Source: Betaproteobacteria bacterium GR16-43
GTDB taxonomy: Bacteria; Pseudomonadota; Gammaproteobacteria; Burkholderiales; Usitatibacteraceae
Reading direction: 5' to 3'
Assembly (NCBI GenBank): GCA_001953215.1
Contig: CP019169.1
Span: forward strand, 2,976,001-3,040,000
Length of the DNA stretch: 64,000 nt
Notes under the pieces: generated by a model
Databases searched by the model: none
What the model was told of the DNA's origin: nothing
Seen by the model: only the letters and a program-made list of their open reading frames with translations
Part shown: positions 34,901 through 42,434 of the stretch, one piece after another
Layout: the number at the start of each line of letters is the position of its first letter
Numbering within the stretch: position 1 is the stretch's first letter
Position numbers and translations under genes: made by a program

Positions 34901-35175
34901 GCCTGGTCGCCGGTGATGGTGAAGGTGCACGTGTCCTGCAGCGCGGGGCAGGGGCCCGGATACGGCCAGGACTTCACGACGGCCGTCGGCGCGTGCACGG
35001 CGGTGATCGTGATCGCGCCCGTGGGAACGGTGACGGTGCAGGTCCCCGGGCAGTTCAAGCCGCCCGGGCCGGTGATGCTGCCGGGGCCGGAGACGCTGGC
35101 GAAGAGCGTGACCGCCTCGGCGGAACCGGCAAATGCGGCGCAGGCGGCAAGGACTAGGGCGGCGGCGATCTTCAT
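31912..35175 (-). CDS. Secreted protein: delta-60 propeller plus seven-blade FG-GAP propeller
   Basis: 1087 residues from ATG 35175; a GTG three codons upstream is also possible. Signal peptide MKIAAALVLAACAAFAGSAEA. About 30-330 contains a Cys-containing GPGGLNCPGTCTVTVPTG segment and Ig-like stretches. About 330-720 has seven delta-60 (DUF5122) repeats marked by DPxFG: DPAFVGGNG, DPTFGGTFG, DTTFGTAG, DPTFGTAG, DIRFGGNN, DPAFGTGS, DPTWGNGG. These by themselves suggest a seven-bladed propeller. Residues 751-1087 are the seven FG-GAP units, ending GWSVSGVSP. So two propellers probably lie in tandem. No enzyme motif seen. Confidence 0.82.
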   Translation of the reverse strand: MKIAAALVLAACAAFAGSAEAVTLFASVSGPGSITGPGGLNCPGTCTVTVPTGAITITAVHAPTAVVKSWPYPGPCPALQDTCTFTITGDQAFPVAFEALTSLKLIVRGRPQQTGMFFGYVPKGTVSQQKWEIEVRNTGTASVPFPGITVLGGPFQHMNDTCGPTIFAGDYCTSLLFMNSALAGYFEGTVSLGDSVVQRLNLKGYAINTTEKRIALYDNGTPSALDTGEMQMGSTPVGGYSTRYTSLVNVGTQAVTIQPSELFHPFSVQNNCPATLAAGGFSCAVQVFYYPTTPGTHTATLTITTDAGTKTIQISGTAEDPSQRGTVDPAFVGGNGRFGTFQFEQAGVSTFNRVAFGAGGSIYTAGSLSISGGPETTTAVYKLDDQGLEDPTFGGTFGFTGRQYIDLYAGRTTEEPLGLAVLSNGKVIVVSATPGPTGTTDAIVRRLMPNGAADTTFGTAGATVLVGNGGSALIVRADGRIVVAGRSGTNIVVTQLTAAGVLDPTFGTAGKSVVATDGAPDGTVAMRETPAQELIVAHSFTASTNVNLALSRLMPTGVLDIRFGGNNNGRVNLSAGSNLELVRDVAIKSDGRIAIAFDMPNATQPTKRDFAVAQFLANGTADPAFGTGSVATRNVFGYSGAVRALEALPNGQLLLAGYVMGSTKNYIPATVLFNAGGTIDPTWGNGGARLTYVNEVRDMPYDMARDAQGRLVLVGETSAFYGFGGAYYSRALLVRLLLPDPPITTPKPKFDFDGNRNADLLWRNTDGRQAIWLMDGITSTSMAEIIGAGTGWMVTNVADFDGNGKTDLVWEHTDGRIAIYLMNGTTPTSTVQILNAGGGWTVTHTPDLNGDGKADLIFRNVDGTIAAWLMNGTTMTSGATLFAAGSGWSVIRTGDFDGDGKTDLVWQHTDGRLAIWLMDGLTVKSTRVILNAGTGWTVTHTPDLDGNGKSDLVWQNTDGSVAVWLMDGTAPTAFTGLIGAATGWSVTRTGDFDGDGKGDLFFLHTDGRAAIFLMNGITPTQTTQILNAGGGWSAKRVQDLNGDGKSDIVWENVDGRTALWLMNGTAFVSGAGLLGTGTGWSVSGVSP
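31915..32925 (-). repeat. FG-GAP propeller block 2 (7 x 48 residues)
   Basis: Exactly 1011 nt: seven 48-residue units plus the final Pro. Unit 6 ([18 protein letters not shown] ... [10 protein letters not shown]) matches unit 6 of blocks 3 and 4 more closely than its own neighbours, so the block was copied whole. Confidence 0.92.
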
Positions 35176-35185
35176 GGCGGGCACT

Positions 35186-35246
35186 CGTACGGAAGGGAGC
35201 GGATTGCTCCTATCCGTACGAACGGATTCCGGCGGGAAATCCCGCC
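35186..35246 (-). other. Two hairpins in the gap between two propeller genes
   Basis: CGTACGGA (35186-35193) pairs with TCCGTACG (35213-35220), with an inner GGAGC/GCTCC stem, ending 10 nt before the ATG of the downstream minus-strand gene. GGCGGG-AAAT-CCCGCC lies at 35231-35246. Neither has a clear minus-strand T tract. They may be a Rho-independent-like end for the cytochrome gene, or a structured 5' leader. This fills the 87-nt gap. Confidence 0.4.
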
Positions 35247-35262
35247 ACCGCCACCCCGCGAA

Positions 35263-38200
35263 TTACGGGCTGACGCCGCTCACCGTCCAGCCCGTGGCCG
35301 GCCCCATGATGCCGGAGCCGGAAGTCATCAGCGTGCCGTTCATCAGCCAGATCGCGACGCTGCCGTCGACGTTCTCCCAGACGATGTCCGCCTTGCCGTC
35401 GCCGTTCATGTCCTGCACGCGCTTGGCGCTCCAGCCGCCGCCCGCGTTGAGGATTTGCGTGGTCTCGATCGGCACGAGGCCGTTCATGAGGTAGATCGCG
35501 GCCCGGCCGTCGGTGTGCAGGAAGAAGAGGTCGGCTTTGCCGTCGCCGTTGAAGTCGCCGGTGCGCGTGACGCTCCAGCCCGTGCCTGCGTTGAGGAGGC
35601 CGCTGCCGGAGGACATCACCGCGCCGTTCATGAGCCAGATCGCGATCGAGCCGTCGACGTTCTGCCACACGAGGTCGGCCTTGCCGTCGCCGTCGAAGTC
35701 GGCCACGTGCGTGACGGTCCAGCCCGAGCCTCCGTTGAGGATCTGGTTCGTCGATTTCACGACGAGCCCGTCCATCAGCCAGATCGCGACGCGTCCGTCC
35801 GTGTGCGTCCACAGCAGGTCCGCTTTCCCGTCGCCGTCGAAGTCGCCGGTCTTCGTCACGCTCCAGCCGGAACCGCCGCCGAGCAGCGTCTGGCCCGCCG
35901 TCATCGCGGCTCCATTCATGAGCCATGCGGCGATCGTGCCATCGGTGTTCTGGAAGATGAGGTCGGCCTTTCCGTCGCCGTTCAAGTCCGCGGCTTGCGT
36001 CACGGTCCAGCCGCCGCCCGCGGGCAGGATCAACTGCTTCGTGACGGCGGTAGTGCCATCCATCAGGTACACCGTGATGCGGCCGTCCGGGTTCTGCCAC
36101 ACGAGGTCGCTCTTGCCGTCGCCGTTGAGATCCGCGATATGCGCGACCTGCCAGGCGGTTCCCGCCGGGAAGATCTGCGCGCTGCTCGAGATGGCGAAGC
36201 CGTCCATCAGCCAGACCGCCACGCTGCCGTCGTTGTTGCGCCACACGAGGTCGGCCTTGCCGTTGCCGTCGAAGTCGCTGCCGCCGTTGCCCGAGAACGT
36301 GGCGGACACATTGCGCGAGCTCGACATGTTGACCGTGCACTGATTCGCTTCATTGACCGAGTCGCAGCCCGTCCACGCGAGGAAGACCTTCCCCGGGAAT
36401 GGAACGGGCACGAGCACGATGTTCTCGTTTGCGTTCTCGACCTCCGTGCAGTCGCCGGGACAGTTGATGCCGACGCCGGTGACGCTTCCCTGGCCTGTCA
36501 CCGCAACGTTGAGCACGGGTGCAGAGGCCGACACGTGGATCGTGCCGGTACGGATGTCGCCCAGCACCAGGGACGGCGTGTTGCGCCGGCCGCGATACGT
36601 GAAGGTGAACGTGCCGGTCACGCCGGGCGCGGGCGTGTACGTCGCGCGCAAGTTGGCCGGGAACGCCGAGAGCGTGCCGCTCGCCGGTTGCGAGACGATC
36701 TCGATCTGCTGGAACGACACCGTGTTCACGAAGATCGTGCCCGTGAGGCGAACGACCTTCGGCGTGTCGGGCAGGGTGGTCGCGACGACCGGCGGCACCT
36801 GCTCCTGGATGTAGCCCGCGAGTGCGGTGAGGTCTTCGGTCGTCAGCGCCTGCACGCCCGGGTTCGCCAGCATGAGTTCCTGCGTCGAGCGCACGTATTG
36901 CAGCACGGTCGGCGTGGTGCCCGCCGCGTTGAAGCGCGCGCCGGAGGGCGGCTCGGTGCCGTGGCAGCCGCTGCACGTCGATTGCCAAATGGCCGAACCG
37001 GTGGCGCCCTGCGGGGTCACGTTGACCGAGGCCGAATTCAGGCTGTTGCCCATTGCGTTGGTCGCGTAGACGGTGCAACTGTAGGGCGTGCCGTTCGTGA
37101 GGGTCTTCACGACGATGGGCGAGACCGCGTTGGTGCCGGTCTTCGGGCCCGGCGTGCAGCTCGCCGTGTACGAGAGGATGGGCGATCCGCCGTCGTTGGC
37201 GGGCGGCGTGAAGGCGATGCTCGCTTCGGCGCTGCCCGGCGTGGCGGCACCGATGACGGGCGCGTCCGGCGGGGTCGCGTTGATCGTCACGGACTGCTGG
37301 ACCGGAGAGGCCGCAGAGTAGTTCGCGTCGCCTGCCTGGTTCGCCACGATCGTGCAGGTGCCCGCGGCGACCATCGTCACTTGCGTGCCGGCCACCGTGC
37401 AGACGCCGGCGGTCATCGTTCCGTAGCTGACCGCGAGGCCCGAGCTGGCCGTGGCCACCGGGCTCACCGCGAATTGTCCGCCGGGCGCGAAGTTGCGCGC
37501 TGGCGTGGTCTGGGCGTTGAACGTGATGCTCTGCGAGGCCTGCTGGACCACGATGTTGCGCGCGATCATCGGCGCGGCCGCGAAGTCGCCGTTGCCGGCT
37601 TGCGTGGCTTGCAACGTGCAAGTGCCGGTGGCGAGCAGCGTGACGTTGCCGCCTGCATAGGTGCAGACCGCGAGTGTCGTGGACTGCACCGTGACCGTGA
37701 GCCCCGAGCTGGACGTCGCCGGTGCCGCGAAAGGGGCCGTCGTGTACGCGCGCGGAGAGGCGGGCTGCGCGAAGGTGATGTCCTGCGCGATCTTGTCGAC
37801 GTTCAGCGTGAACGGCTGGTTCACGGATCCCGAGCCGTTGGTCGCGGTGAAGGTCACGTTGTAGGTGAGGTTCGACCCCAGCGCGGGCGTGCCGGCGAGT
37901 GCGCCGGTCGCGGGCGTGAACGTGACACCGGTGGGCAACGTGCCGGTCATCGACAGCGTGGGCGTGGGCGTGCCCGTGCGGGTCACGCTGAAGTTGCCCG
38001 CCGAATTGCGCGTGAAGGTCGTGCTGTTCGCGCTCGTGAAGGCCGGCGGAACGGGCGTGTTCTGCGGGGTCACGTTCGTCGCGGACGAGGCCGCGCCCTG
38101 GCCCGTGGCGTTGGTCGCGGTGACGCTGCACGCGTACGTGATGCCGTTCACGAGCGAGGTCACGGTCACCGGGGGCGCCGAGTTGGTTCCGATGCGCGTG

Positions 38201-39429
38201 GTCTGCGCGGCGGCGGTGCAGGTCGCGGTGTAGAGCGTGATGTTGCTGCCGCCGTTGTTCACGGGCGGCGTGAAGCCGATGCTCGCCTGCGTGTCGCCGG
38301 CGGTGGACGTGGGCACGGTGGGCGCGCCCGGCACGGTGCCGGTGATGGTGACGTTCTCGGTCTGCTCGGCGGCGGCGAGCCAGTTCACGTTGCCGCCCTG
38401 GTTCGCCTCGAGGATGCAGGTGCCCGACTTGATCATCGTCACCGTGGTGCCGGAGACGCTGCAGATCGTGGGGCTGCCCGAGGTGTAGGTGATGGCCAGC
38501 CCCGAGGTGACCGTGGCCGGCGCCGAGGCCGTGAGCGAGGCGAGGGGCAGGATGCTGAATGTCGAGGTGCTGAACGGGCGCGACGCGGTGGTCTGCGTCG
38601 GGAAGTTGATCGCCTGCGGGCCCTTGCTGATGGTGAACGTCGTGAGCTGCGTATCGGTACCGCTCACGTTGGTGGCGCGCAGGGTGTGGTTCGACGTCGC
38701 GAACGAATCGGGCGTTCCGGTGATGGCACCCGTGGAGGCATTGACCGCCAGCCCCGCCGGGAGGCTCGCCGCGCTGAACGACGTCGGGCAATTGCCCGCC
38801 GTGATGGTGTAGGTCAGCGGCACGCCCACCTGGCCGCTCTTGGCGGCGGAACTCGTGATGTTGGGGACCGGCGGATTGCCGATGGTCATGTTGACCGTGC
38901 GCGTGGAGGTGAAGAGCGTGCTGCCCGCATTACGTGCGCGGTACGTGAAACTATCGGAGCCGAACTCGCAGGTGGTCGGGTTGTAGGTGAAGCTCACGTT
39001 GACGTTGTCGTACGTGACCGTGCCCTTGCCCGGCGCGGACACGGTCTGCAATGCGGTGAAAGCGTTGTCGGTATTGAGGAAGACCTTGGTCGAGAGGGAC
39101 TGGACCTTGGTCACGTTGTACCCGGTGCTCACGGACATCGGCGTGGTGTTGATCACCGATTCGATGTACGCGGCGAGATTGCTGCGCTCGGTCGAATTCG
39201 CCGTCACGCCGGCGTTGGCCATCGTGGGAACGTTGGTGATGGCCGCGGCGATCACCGCGCCGGCATTGGCCGCGTTGGCGCGGGCCCCGCTCGGGCTGGC
39301 GCCGTGGCAGGTGTCGCACTTGCTGTTCCAGGTGGTTTCCCCGTCTTCTTCCGGGGTGGCGAAGGCGGCGGGGGCACCCGCCAGGAGACAAGCGAGGGCG
39401 AAGCCCCGGACCAGACCCAGTGTGCGCAT
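35263..39429 (-). CDS. Secreted c-type cytochrome/Ig/FN3 protein with seven-blade FG-GAP propeller
   Basis: 1388 residues. Signal peptide MRTLGLVRGFALACLLAGAPAAFA. Two c-type heme sites: CDTCH at 38-42 and CSGCH at about 819-823, each in a segment with GARxNAAxxG and LAxYIxE patterns, i.e. two related small cytochrome c domains. Between them are several Ig/cadherin-like repeats (LPAGLAVNASTGAITGTP; LPTGVTFTPATGALAGTP), MBG-like units (ITFAQPASPRAYTTAPF) and two FN3-like units (PGAPTVPTSTAGDTQASIGF; PDAPVIGAATPGSAEASIAF). Residues 1052-1388 are the FG-GAP block, ending GWTVSGVSP. A heme protein held on a long beta-rich stalk could serve extracellular electron transfer or peroxidase-like chemistry; this is inference. 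Confidence 0.85.
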   Translation of the reverse strand: MRTLGLVRGFALACLLAGAPAAFATPEEDGETTWNSKCDTCHGASPSGARANAANAGAVIAAAITNVPTMANAGVTANSTERSNLAAYIESVINTTPMSVSTGYNVTKVQSLSTKVFLNTDNAFTALQTVSAPGKGTVTYDNVNVSFTYNPTTCEFGSDSFTYRARNAGSTLFTSTRTVNMTIGNPPVPNITSSAAKSGQVGVPLTYTITAGNCPTSFSAASLPAGLAVNASTGAITGTPDSFATSNHTLRATNVSGTDTQLTTFTISKGPQAINFPTQTTASRPFSTSTFSILPLASLTASAPATVTSGLAITYTSGSPTICSVSGTTVTMIKSGTCILEANQGGNVNWLAAAEQTENVTITGTVPGAPTVPTSTAGDTQASIGFTPPVNNGGSNITLYTATCTAAAQTTRIGTNSAPPVTVTSLVNGITYACSVTATNATGQGAASSATNVTPQNTPVPPAFTSANSTTFTRNSAGNFSVTRTGTPTPTLSMTGTLPTGVTFTPATGALAGTPALGSNLTYNVTFTATNGSGSVNQPFTLNVDKIAQDITFAQPASPRAYTTAPFAAPATSSSGLTVTVQSTTLAVCTYAGGNVTLLATGTCTLQATQAGNGDFAAAPMIARNIVVQQASQSITFNAQTTPARNFAPGGQFAVSPVATASSGLAVSYGTMTAGVCTVAGTQVTMVAAGTCTIVANQAGDANYSAASPVQQSVTINATPPDAPVIGAATPGSAEASIAFTPPANDGGSPILSYTASCTPGPKTGTNAVSPIVVKTLTNGTPYSCTVYATNAMGNSLNSASVNVTPQGATGSAIWQSTCSGCHGTEPPSGARFNAAGTTPTVLQYVRSTQELMLANPGVQALTTEDLTALAGYIQEQVPPVVATTLPDTPKVVRLTGTIFVNTVSFQQIEIVSQPASGTLSAFPANLRATYTPAPGVTGTFTFTYRGRRNTPSLVLGDIRTGTIHVSASAPVLNVAVTGQGSVTGVGINCPGDCTEVENANENIVLVPVPFPGKVFLAWTGCDSVNEANQCTVNMSSSRNVSATFSGNGGSDFDGNGKADLVWRNNDGSVAVWLMDGFAISSSAQIFPAGTAWQVAHIADLNGDGKSDLVWQNPDGRITVYLMDGTTAVTKQLILPAGGGWTVTQAADLNGDGKADLIFQNTDGTIAAWLMNGAAMTAGQTLLGGGSGWSVTKTGDFDGDGKADLLWTHTDGRVAIWLMDGLVVKSTNQILNGGSGWTVTHVADFDGDGKADLVWQNVDGSIAIWLMNGAVMSSGSGLLNAGTGWSVTRTGDFNGDGKADLFFLHTDGRAAIYLMNGLVPIETTQILNAGGGWSAKRVQDMNGDGKADIVWENVDGSVAIWLMNGTLMTSGSGIMGPATGWTVSGVSP
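35266..36276 (-). repeat. FG-GAP propeller block 3 (7 x 48 residues)
   Basis: 1011 nt, seven units, no indels. The first unit (DFDGNGKADLVWRNNDGS ... IFPAGTAWQVAHIA) resembles unit 1 of blocks 6 and 7 (IFPAGTNW). Units 6-7 resemble those of blocks 2 and 4, so it links the two sub-groups. Confidence 0.92.
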
Positions 39430-39498
39430 GTTTCTTATTCTCCCTATGGACGCCAGTATCCCACCCGGCTCCAGCGGGGCAATACGGAATATTCGACG

Positions 39499-42300
39499 TT
39501 ATGGATTCACGCCGGAAACACTCCAGCCGGTGCCCGCTCCGAGGATTCCGGAGCCGCTGGCCAGGGCCGCGCCGTTCATGAGCCAGATCGCCACGCTGCC
39601 GTCGACGTTTTCCCAGACGATGTCGGCCTTGCCGTCGCCGTTCATGTCCTGCACGCGCTTGGCGCTCCAGCCGCCTCCCGCGTTGAGGATCTGCGTGGTC
39701 TGGGTCGGTGCGAGTCCGTTCATGAGGTAGATCGCCGCCCGGCCGTCGGTGTGCAGGAAGAAGAGGTCCGCCTTCCCGTCGCCGTCGAAGTCTCCCGTGC
39801 GGGTGATGCTCCAGCCCGTTCCCGCGCCCAGCAGTCCGGACCCGGACGTCATCGTGGTTCCGTTCATCAGCCAGATCGCGATGCTGCCATCGACGTTCTG
39901 CCACACGAGGTCGCTCTTGCCGTCGCCGTTGAAGTCCGCGGTGTGCGTCACGGTCCAGCCGGTGCCGGCATTGAGGATCTGCAGCGTGGATTTCGCCGTG
40001 AGCCCATTCATCAGCCAGATCGCGACGCGGCCATCCGTGTGTTGCCACACGAGGTCGTCCTTGCCGTCGCCGTCGAAGTCGCCGGTGCGAATGACGCTCC
40101 AACCGGAGCCCGCGCCGAGCAGCGTCGTGCCGGAGGCCATCGCGGTTCCATTCATCAGCCACGCCGCCATCGTTCCGTCGGTGTTCTGGAAGATGAGGTC
40201 GGCCTTGCCGTCGCCATCGAGATCCGGCGTATGCGTGACGTTCCATCCGCCGCCCGCGTTCAGCACCTGCTGCGTGGCGGTGGGCGTGGTGCCGTTCATG
40301 AGGTAGATCGCGATGCGCCCGTCGGTGTGCTGCCACAGGAGGTCGCGCTTGCCGTCACCGTTGAAGTCGGCGGCCTGCGTGACCGTCCAGCCCGTGCCGG
40401 CGCCGATGATCTCCTGCGTGGCGAGCGTTGCGAGACCGTCCATCAGGTAGATCGCCTGCCGGCCGTCGGTATTGCGCCAGAGGAGGTCGGCCTTGCCGTC
40501 GCCGCTGAAATCGAAGCCATCGTCGTCGGCGATGGTGACCGTGGCCGAGAGCCGGTCGCCGATGACGGCGCCGCCCGTCGCATTCGAGAGGAACACGGTG
40601 AAGGTCTCGGGGCCTTCCGCGCGCGCGTCGTTCACGATCGGGATCGTGAACGACTTCGTCGACGTGTCGCCGTTCGCCCAGTTCAGCGTGCCGGACGTCG
40701 CGGTGTAGTCCTGTCCGGCCAGCGCGGTTCCATCGGCGGTGCCGTAGTTCACGCTGACCGCGCCGCTCGCGCCGGTGCGGAATACGTTGACCGTGAGGCT
40801 GCCCGCGCCTTCGTTGACGGCATAGCTCGCGAACTCCAGCAGCAGCGTCACCGGCGGCGCCGAATTCGCGAACGTGCGGTTCGAGTTGGGCCAGACCGGG
40901 TTGCCGGGCACCGCCGCTTCCTGCACGCGGTTCACCGTGAGCCGGTAGAGCGTGCCCGGCGCCATGGGCGAGGTCGTGAGCGTGACCGTGCGCTTGTCGG
41001 GCTCGAGGACCGCGCCGGTGACCGTGACGCCGCCGTCGAACGCATAGTTGGCGAGCGTGGTGGCCGCCGCGGGGTCGAGGTCGCTGTTGAAGAGCGCACG
41101 CACCTTGTTGTTGGCGTTGCCCGGGACGTTCGTGGATACGAGATCGAAGGCGTAGGTGATCCACGCCGAAAGCGTGCTGATCCAGTTCTGGTCGACGACG
41201 TTCTTCGCGATCGGGGGCATGCCGCCCGCGGGCGAGGTGAGGCTGTCGCGATTGAGCAGGTGCGAGTTCGCGGTGAGGTCGTTGCGCCAGAGCACCGCCC
41301 CGGGATTCAGCGTCGCGCTGCCGGCCAGGTTCTGGTCGAGGATCGGCGTGTCGTAGCGCCCGTCGTAGATCGGTCCGGGGCCGGCCGGGCGATGGCAGTA
41401 GGCGCAATTCGAATCGATGTAGGAACGCGAGCGCTTCTCGAGCGACGCGGTCGTGTCGCCCAGCGCGGCGACCTTCGTGTACGTCGGGATGTCGTTCTCG
41501 TTGAGCGGCGTGTCGAACATCCCCAGATGGTTCCAGGTGCGCAACTGGTTGTCCGTGACGCCGCTTCCGCCGGCGGCGATCGCAGGCGTGTAGGTGAGGT
41601 CGCTGTTTAGCTGACGCGTCTTCGGACCGATCACGCCGTTGGCGATGTTGGTATTGAAGGCGGTGTTGTGGCATTGCTTGCACTGCTGCGGGCTGGGGTA
41701 GGTGTAGTTCTGCATCCGCGTCGTGCCGCCCACTTCGGTGATGGTCAGGGGCTCGGTCATTCCGCCGGAGAGGAGGTCCGCATCCAGCTGGTCCGGCCGC
41801 CACTTGTACGTGCGCCCGTAGATGTTGTTCCCCACGCGCACGAGGATGCGCGTCTCGAGCTTTCTCTTCTCGAGGGTCTGTTCGTTCACCACCATGTCGA
41901 ACTGCTTCACGAAGACCGTGCCCTGGGGAAACGTCCATTCGCCCGTGGGTGCGAAGCCGATGGTGGGATTGACCATCTGCCCCGAGTCGTACGGCATCGC
42001 CATCCAGCGCGCCTTCACCGCGCCGTCGGACCACAGGGGATTGATGAGCTGGTACGGGATGAGGCCCTGGTTCGGCGTGAGTGCCGCGAGGTTCGAGAAG
42101 ATGCCGAGGGCGGAGAGCGTCGTCGGGATGCCGGCGTTGCTGGGATCGCCCGGATCGGTCGATGGCATCTGGCCGTTGAGGTAGGCGGCGATGCTGCCAC
42201 GTGACGGAAGCCCGTAGGGCTGCGCGAAGGCGGTCGTGGAGGCGAGGAGCGTGGCAGCCACGATCAGGAGCAGGGCGCGGCGCGTGGAAGCGAGGGACAT
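39499..42300 (-). CDS. SO2930-type diheme cytochrome c with Calx-beta domain and seven-blade FG-GAP propeller
   Basis: 933 residues from the ATG at 42300. Signal peptide [26 protein letters not shown]. Residues about 28-420 resemble the SO2930 family of diheme cytochromes: [18 protein letters not shown], then [20 protein letters not shown], heme sites CKQCH (207-211) and CAYCH (299-303), and [13 protein letters not shown]. About 480-595 is a Calx-beta domain ([20 protein letters not shown] ... [15 protein letters not shown]). Residues 597-933 are the FG-GAP block, ending GWSVSGVNP. Probably a periplasmic or surface electron-transfer protein. Gap of 69 nt to the next gene. Confidence 0.86.
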   Translation of the reverse strand: MSLASTRRALLLIVAATLLASTTAFAQPYGLPSRGSIAAYLNGQMPSTDPGDPSNAGIPTTLSALGIFSNLAALTPNQGLIPYQLINPLWSDGAVKARWMAMPYDSGQMVNPTIGFAPTGEWTFPQGTVFVKQFDMVVNEQTLEKRKLETRILVRVGNNIYGRTYKWRPDQLDADLLSGGMTEPLTITEVGGTTRMQNYTYPSPQQCKQCHNTAFNTNIANGVIGPKTRQLNSDLTYTPAIAAGGSGVTDNQLRTWNHLGMFDTPLNENDIPTYTKVAALGDTTASLEKRSRSYIDSNCAYCHRPAGPGPIYDGRYDTPILDQNLAGSATLNPGAVLWRNDLTANSHLLNRDSLTSPAGGMPPIAKNVVDQNWISTLSAWITYAFDLVSTNVPGNANNKVRALFNSDLDPAAATTLANYAFDGGVTVTGAVLEPDKRTVTLTTSPMAPGTLYRLTVNRVQEAAVPGNPVWPNSNRTFANSAPPVTLLLEFASYAVNEGAGSLTVNVFRTGASGAVSVNYGTADGTALAGQDYTATSGTLNWANGDTSTKSFTIPIVNDARAEGPETFTVFLSNATGGAVIGDRLSATVTIADDDGFDFSGDGKADLLWRNTDGRQAIYLMDGLATLATQEIIGAGTGWTVTQAADFNGDGKRDLLWQHTDGRIAIYLMNGTTPTATQQVLNAGGGWNVTHTPDLDGDGKADLIFQNTDGTMAAWLMNGTAMASGTTLLGAGSGWSVIRTGDFDGDGKDDLVWQHTDGRVAIWLMNGLTAKSTLQILNAGTGWTVTHTADFNGDGKSDLVWQNVDGSIAIWLMNGTTMTSGSGLLGAGTGWSITRTGDFDGDGKADLFFLHTDGRAAIYLMNGLAPTQTTQILNAGGGWSAKRVQDMNGDGKADIVWENVDGSVAIWLMNGAALASGSGILGAGTGWSVSGVNP
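39502..40512 (-). repeat. FG-GAP propeller block 4 (7 x 48 residues)
   Basis: 1011 nt, seven units from [18 protein letters not shown]. Units 6-7 are nearly the same as those of block 3 ([39 protein letters not shown]), pointing to recent exchange. Confidence 0.92.
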
Positions 42301-42366
42301 CGGAAACCTCGAGGAAGGCACAGATTCCCGAAAGGATACTGGAATGCGCCTACTCGACGATGAAGA

Positions 42367-42420
42367 TCAACCTACCGTCCCGACGGTGTGCCGCCAGATG
42401 ATATCGCTGCGCCCTTTGCC
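42367..42420 (-). pseudogene. Decayed FG-GAP blade remnant
   Basis: On the minus strand 17 codons read GKGRSDIIWRHTVGTVG then TGA, which fits the blade core [17 protein letters not shown]. It lies 14 nt past the stop of the neighbouring propeller gene (42435-45458), in a different frame, with no start codon. It looks like half a blade left by a deletion or unequal crossover in the array. The rest of the 134-nt gap (42301-42434) holds only the leader of the diheme cytochrome gene. Confidence 0.65.
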
Positions 42421-42434
42421 TTGCGGTCAGTGGG

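Noticed and set aside
35455-41610. Plus-strand open frame of about 2050 codons opposite the cytochrome and diheme genes
   Set aside because: It is the antisense frame of GC-rich repetitive coding DNA; composition is Arg/Val/His/Ala-rich with no domains or signal peptide, and it spans two well-supported minus-strand genes. The same applies to long plus-strand frames at 45813-50231, 50628-54797 and 42438-45422.
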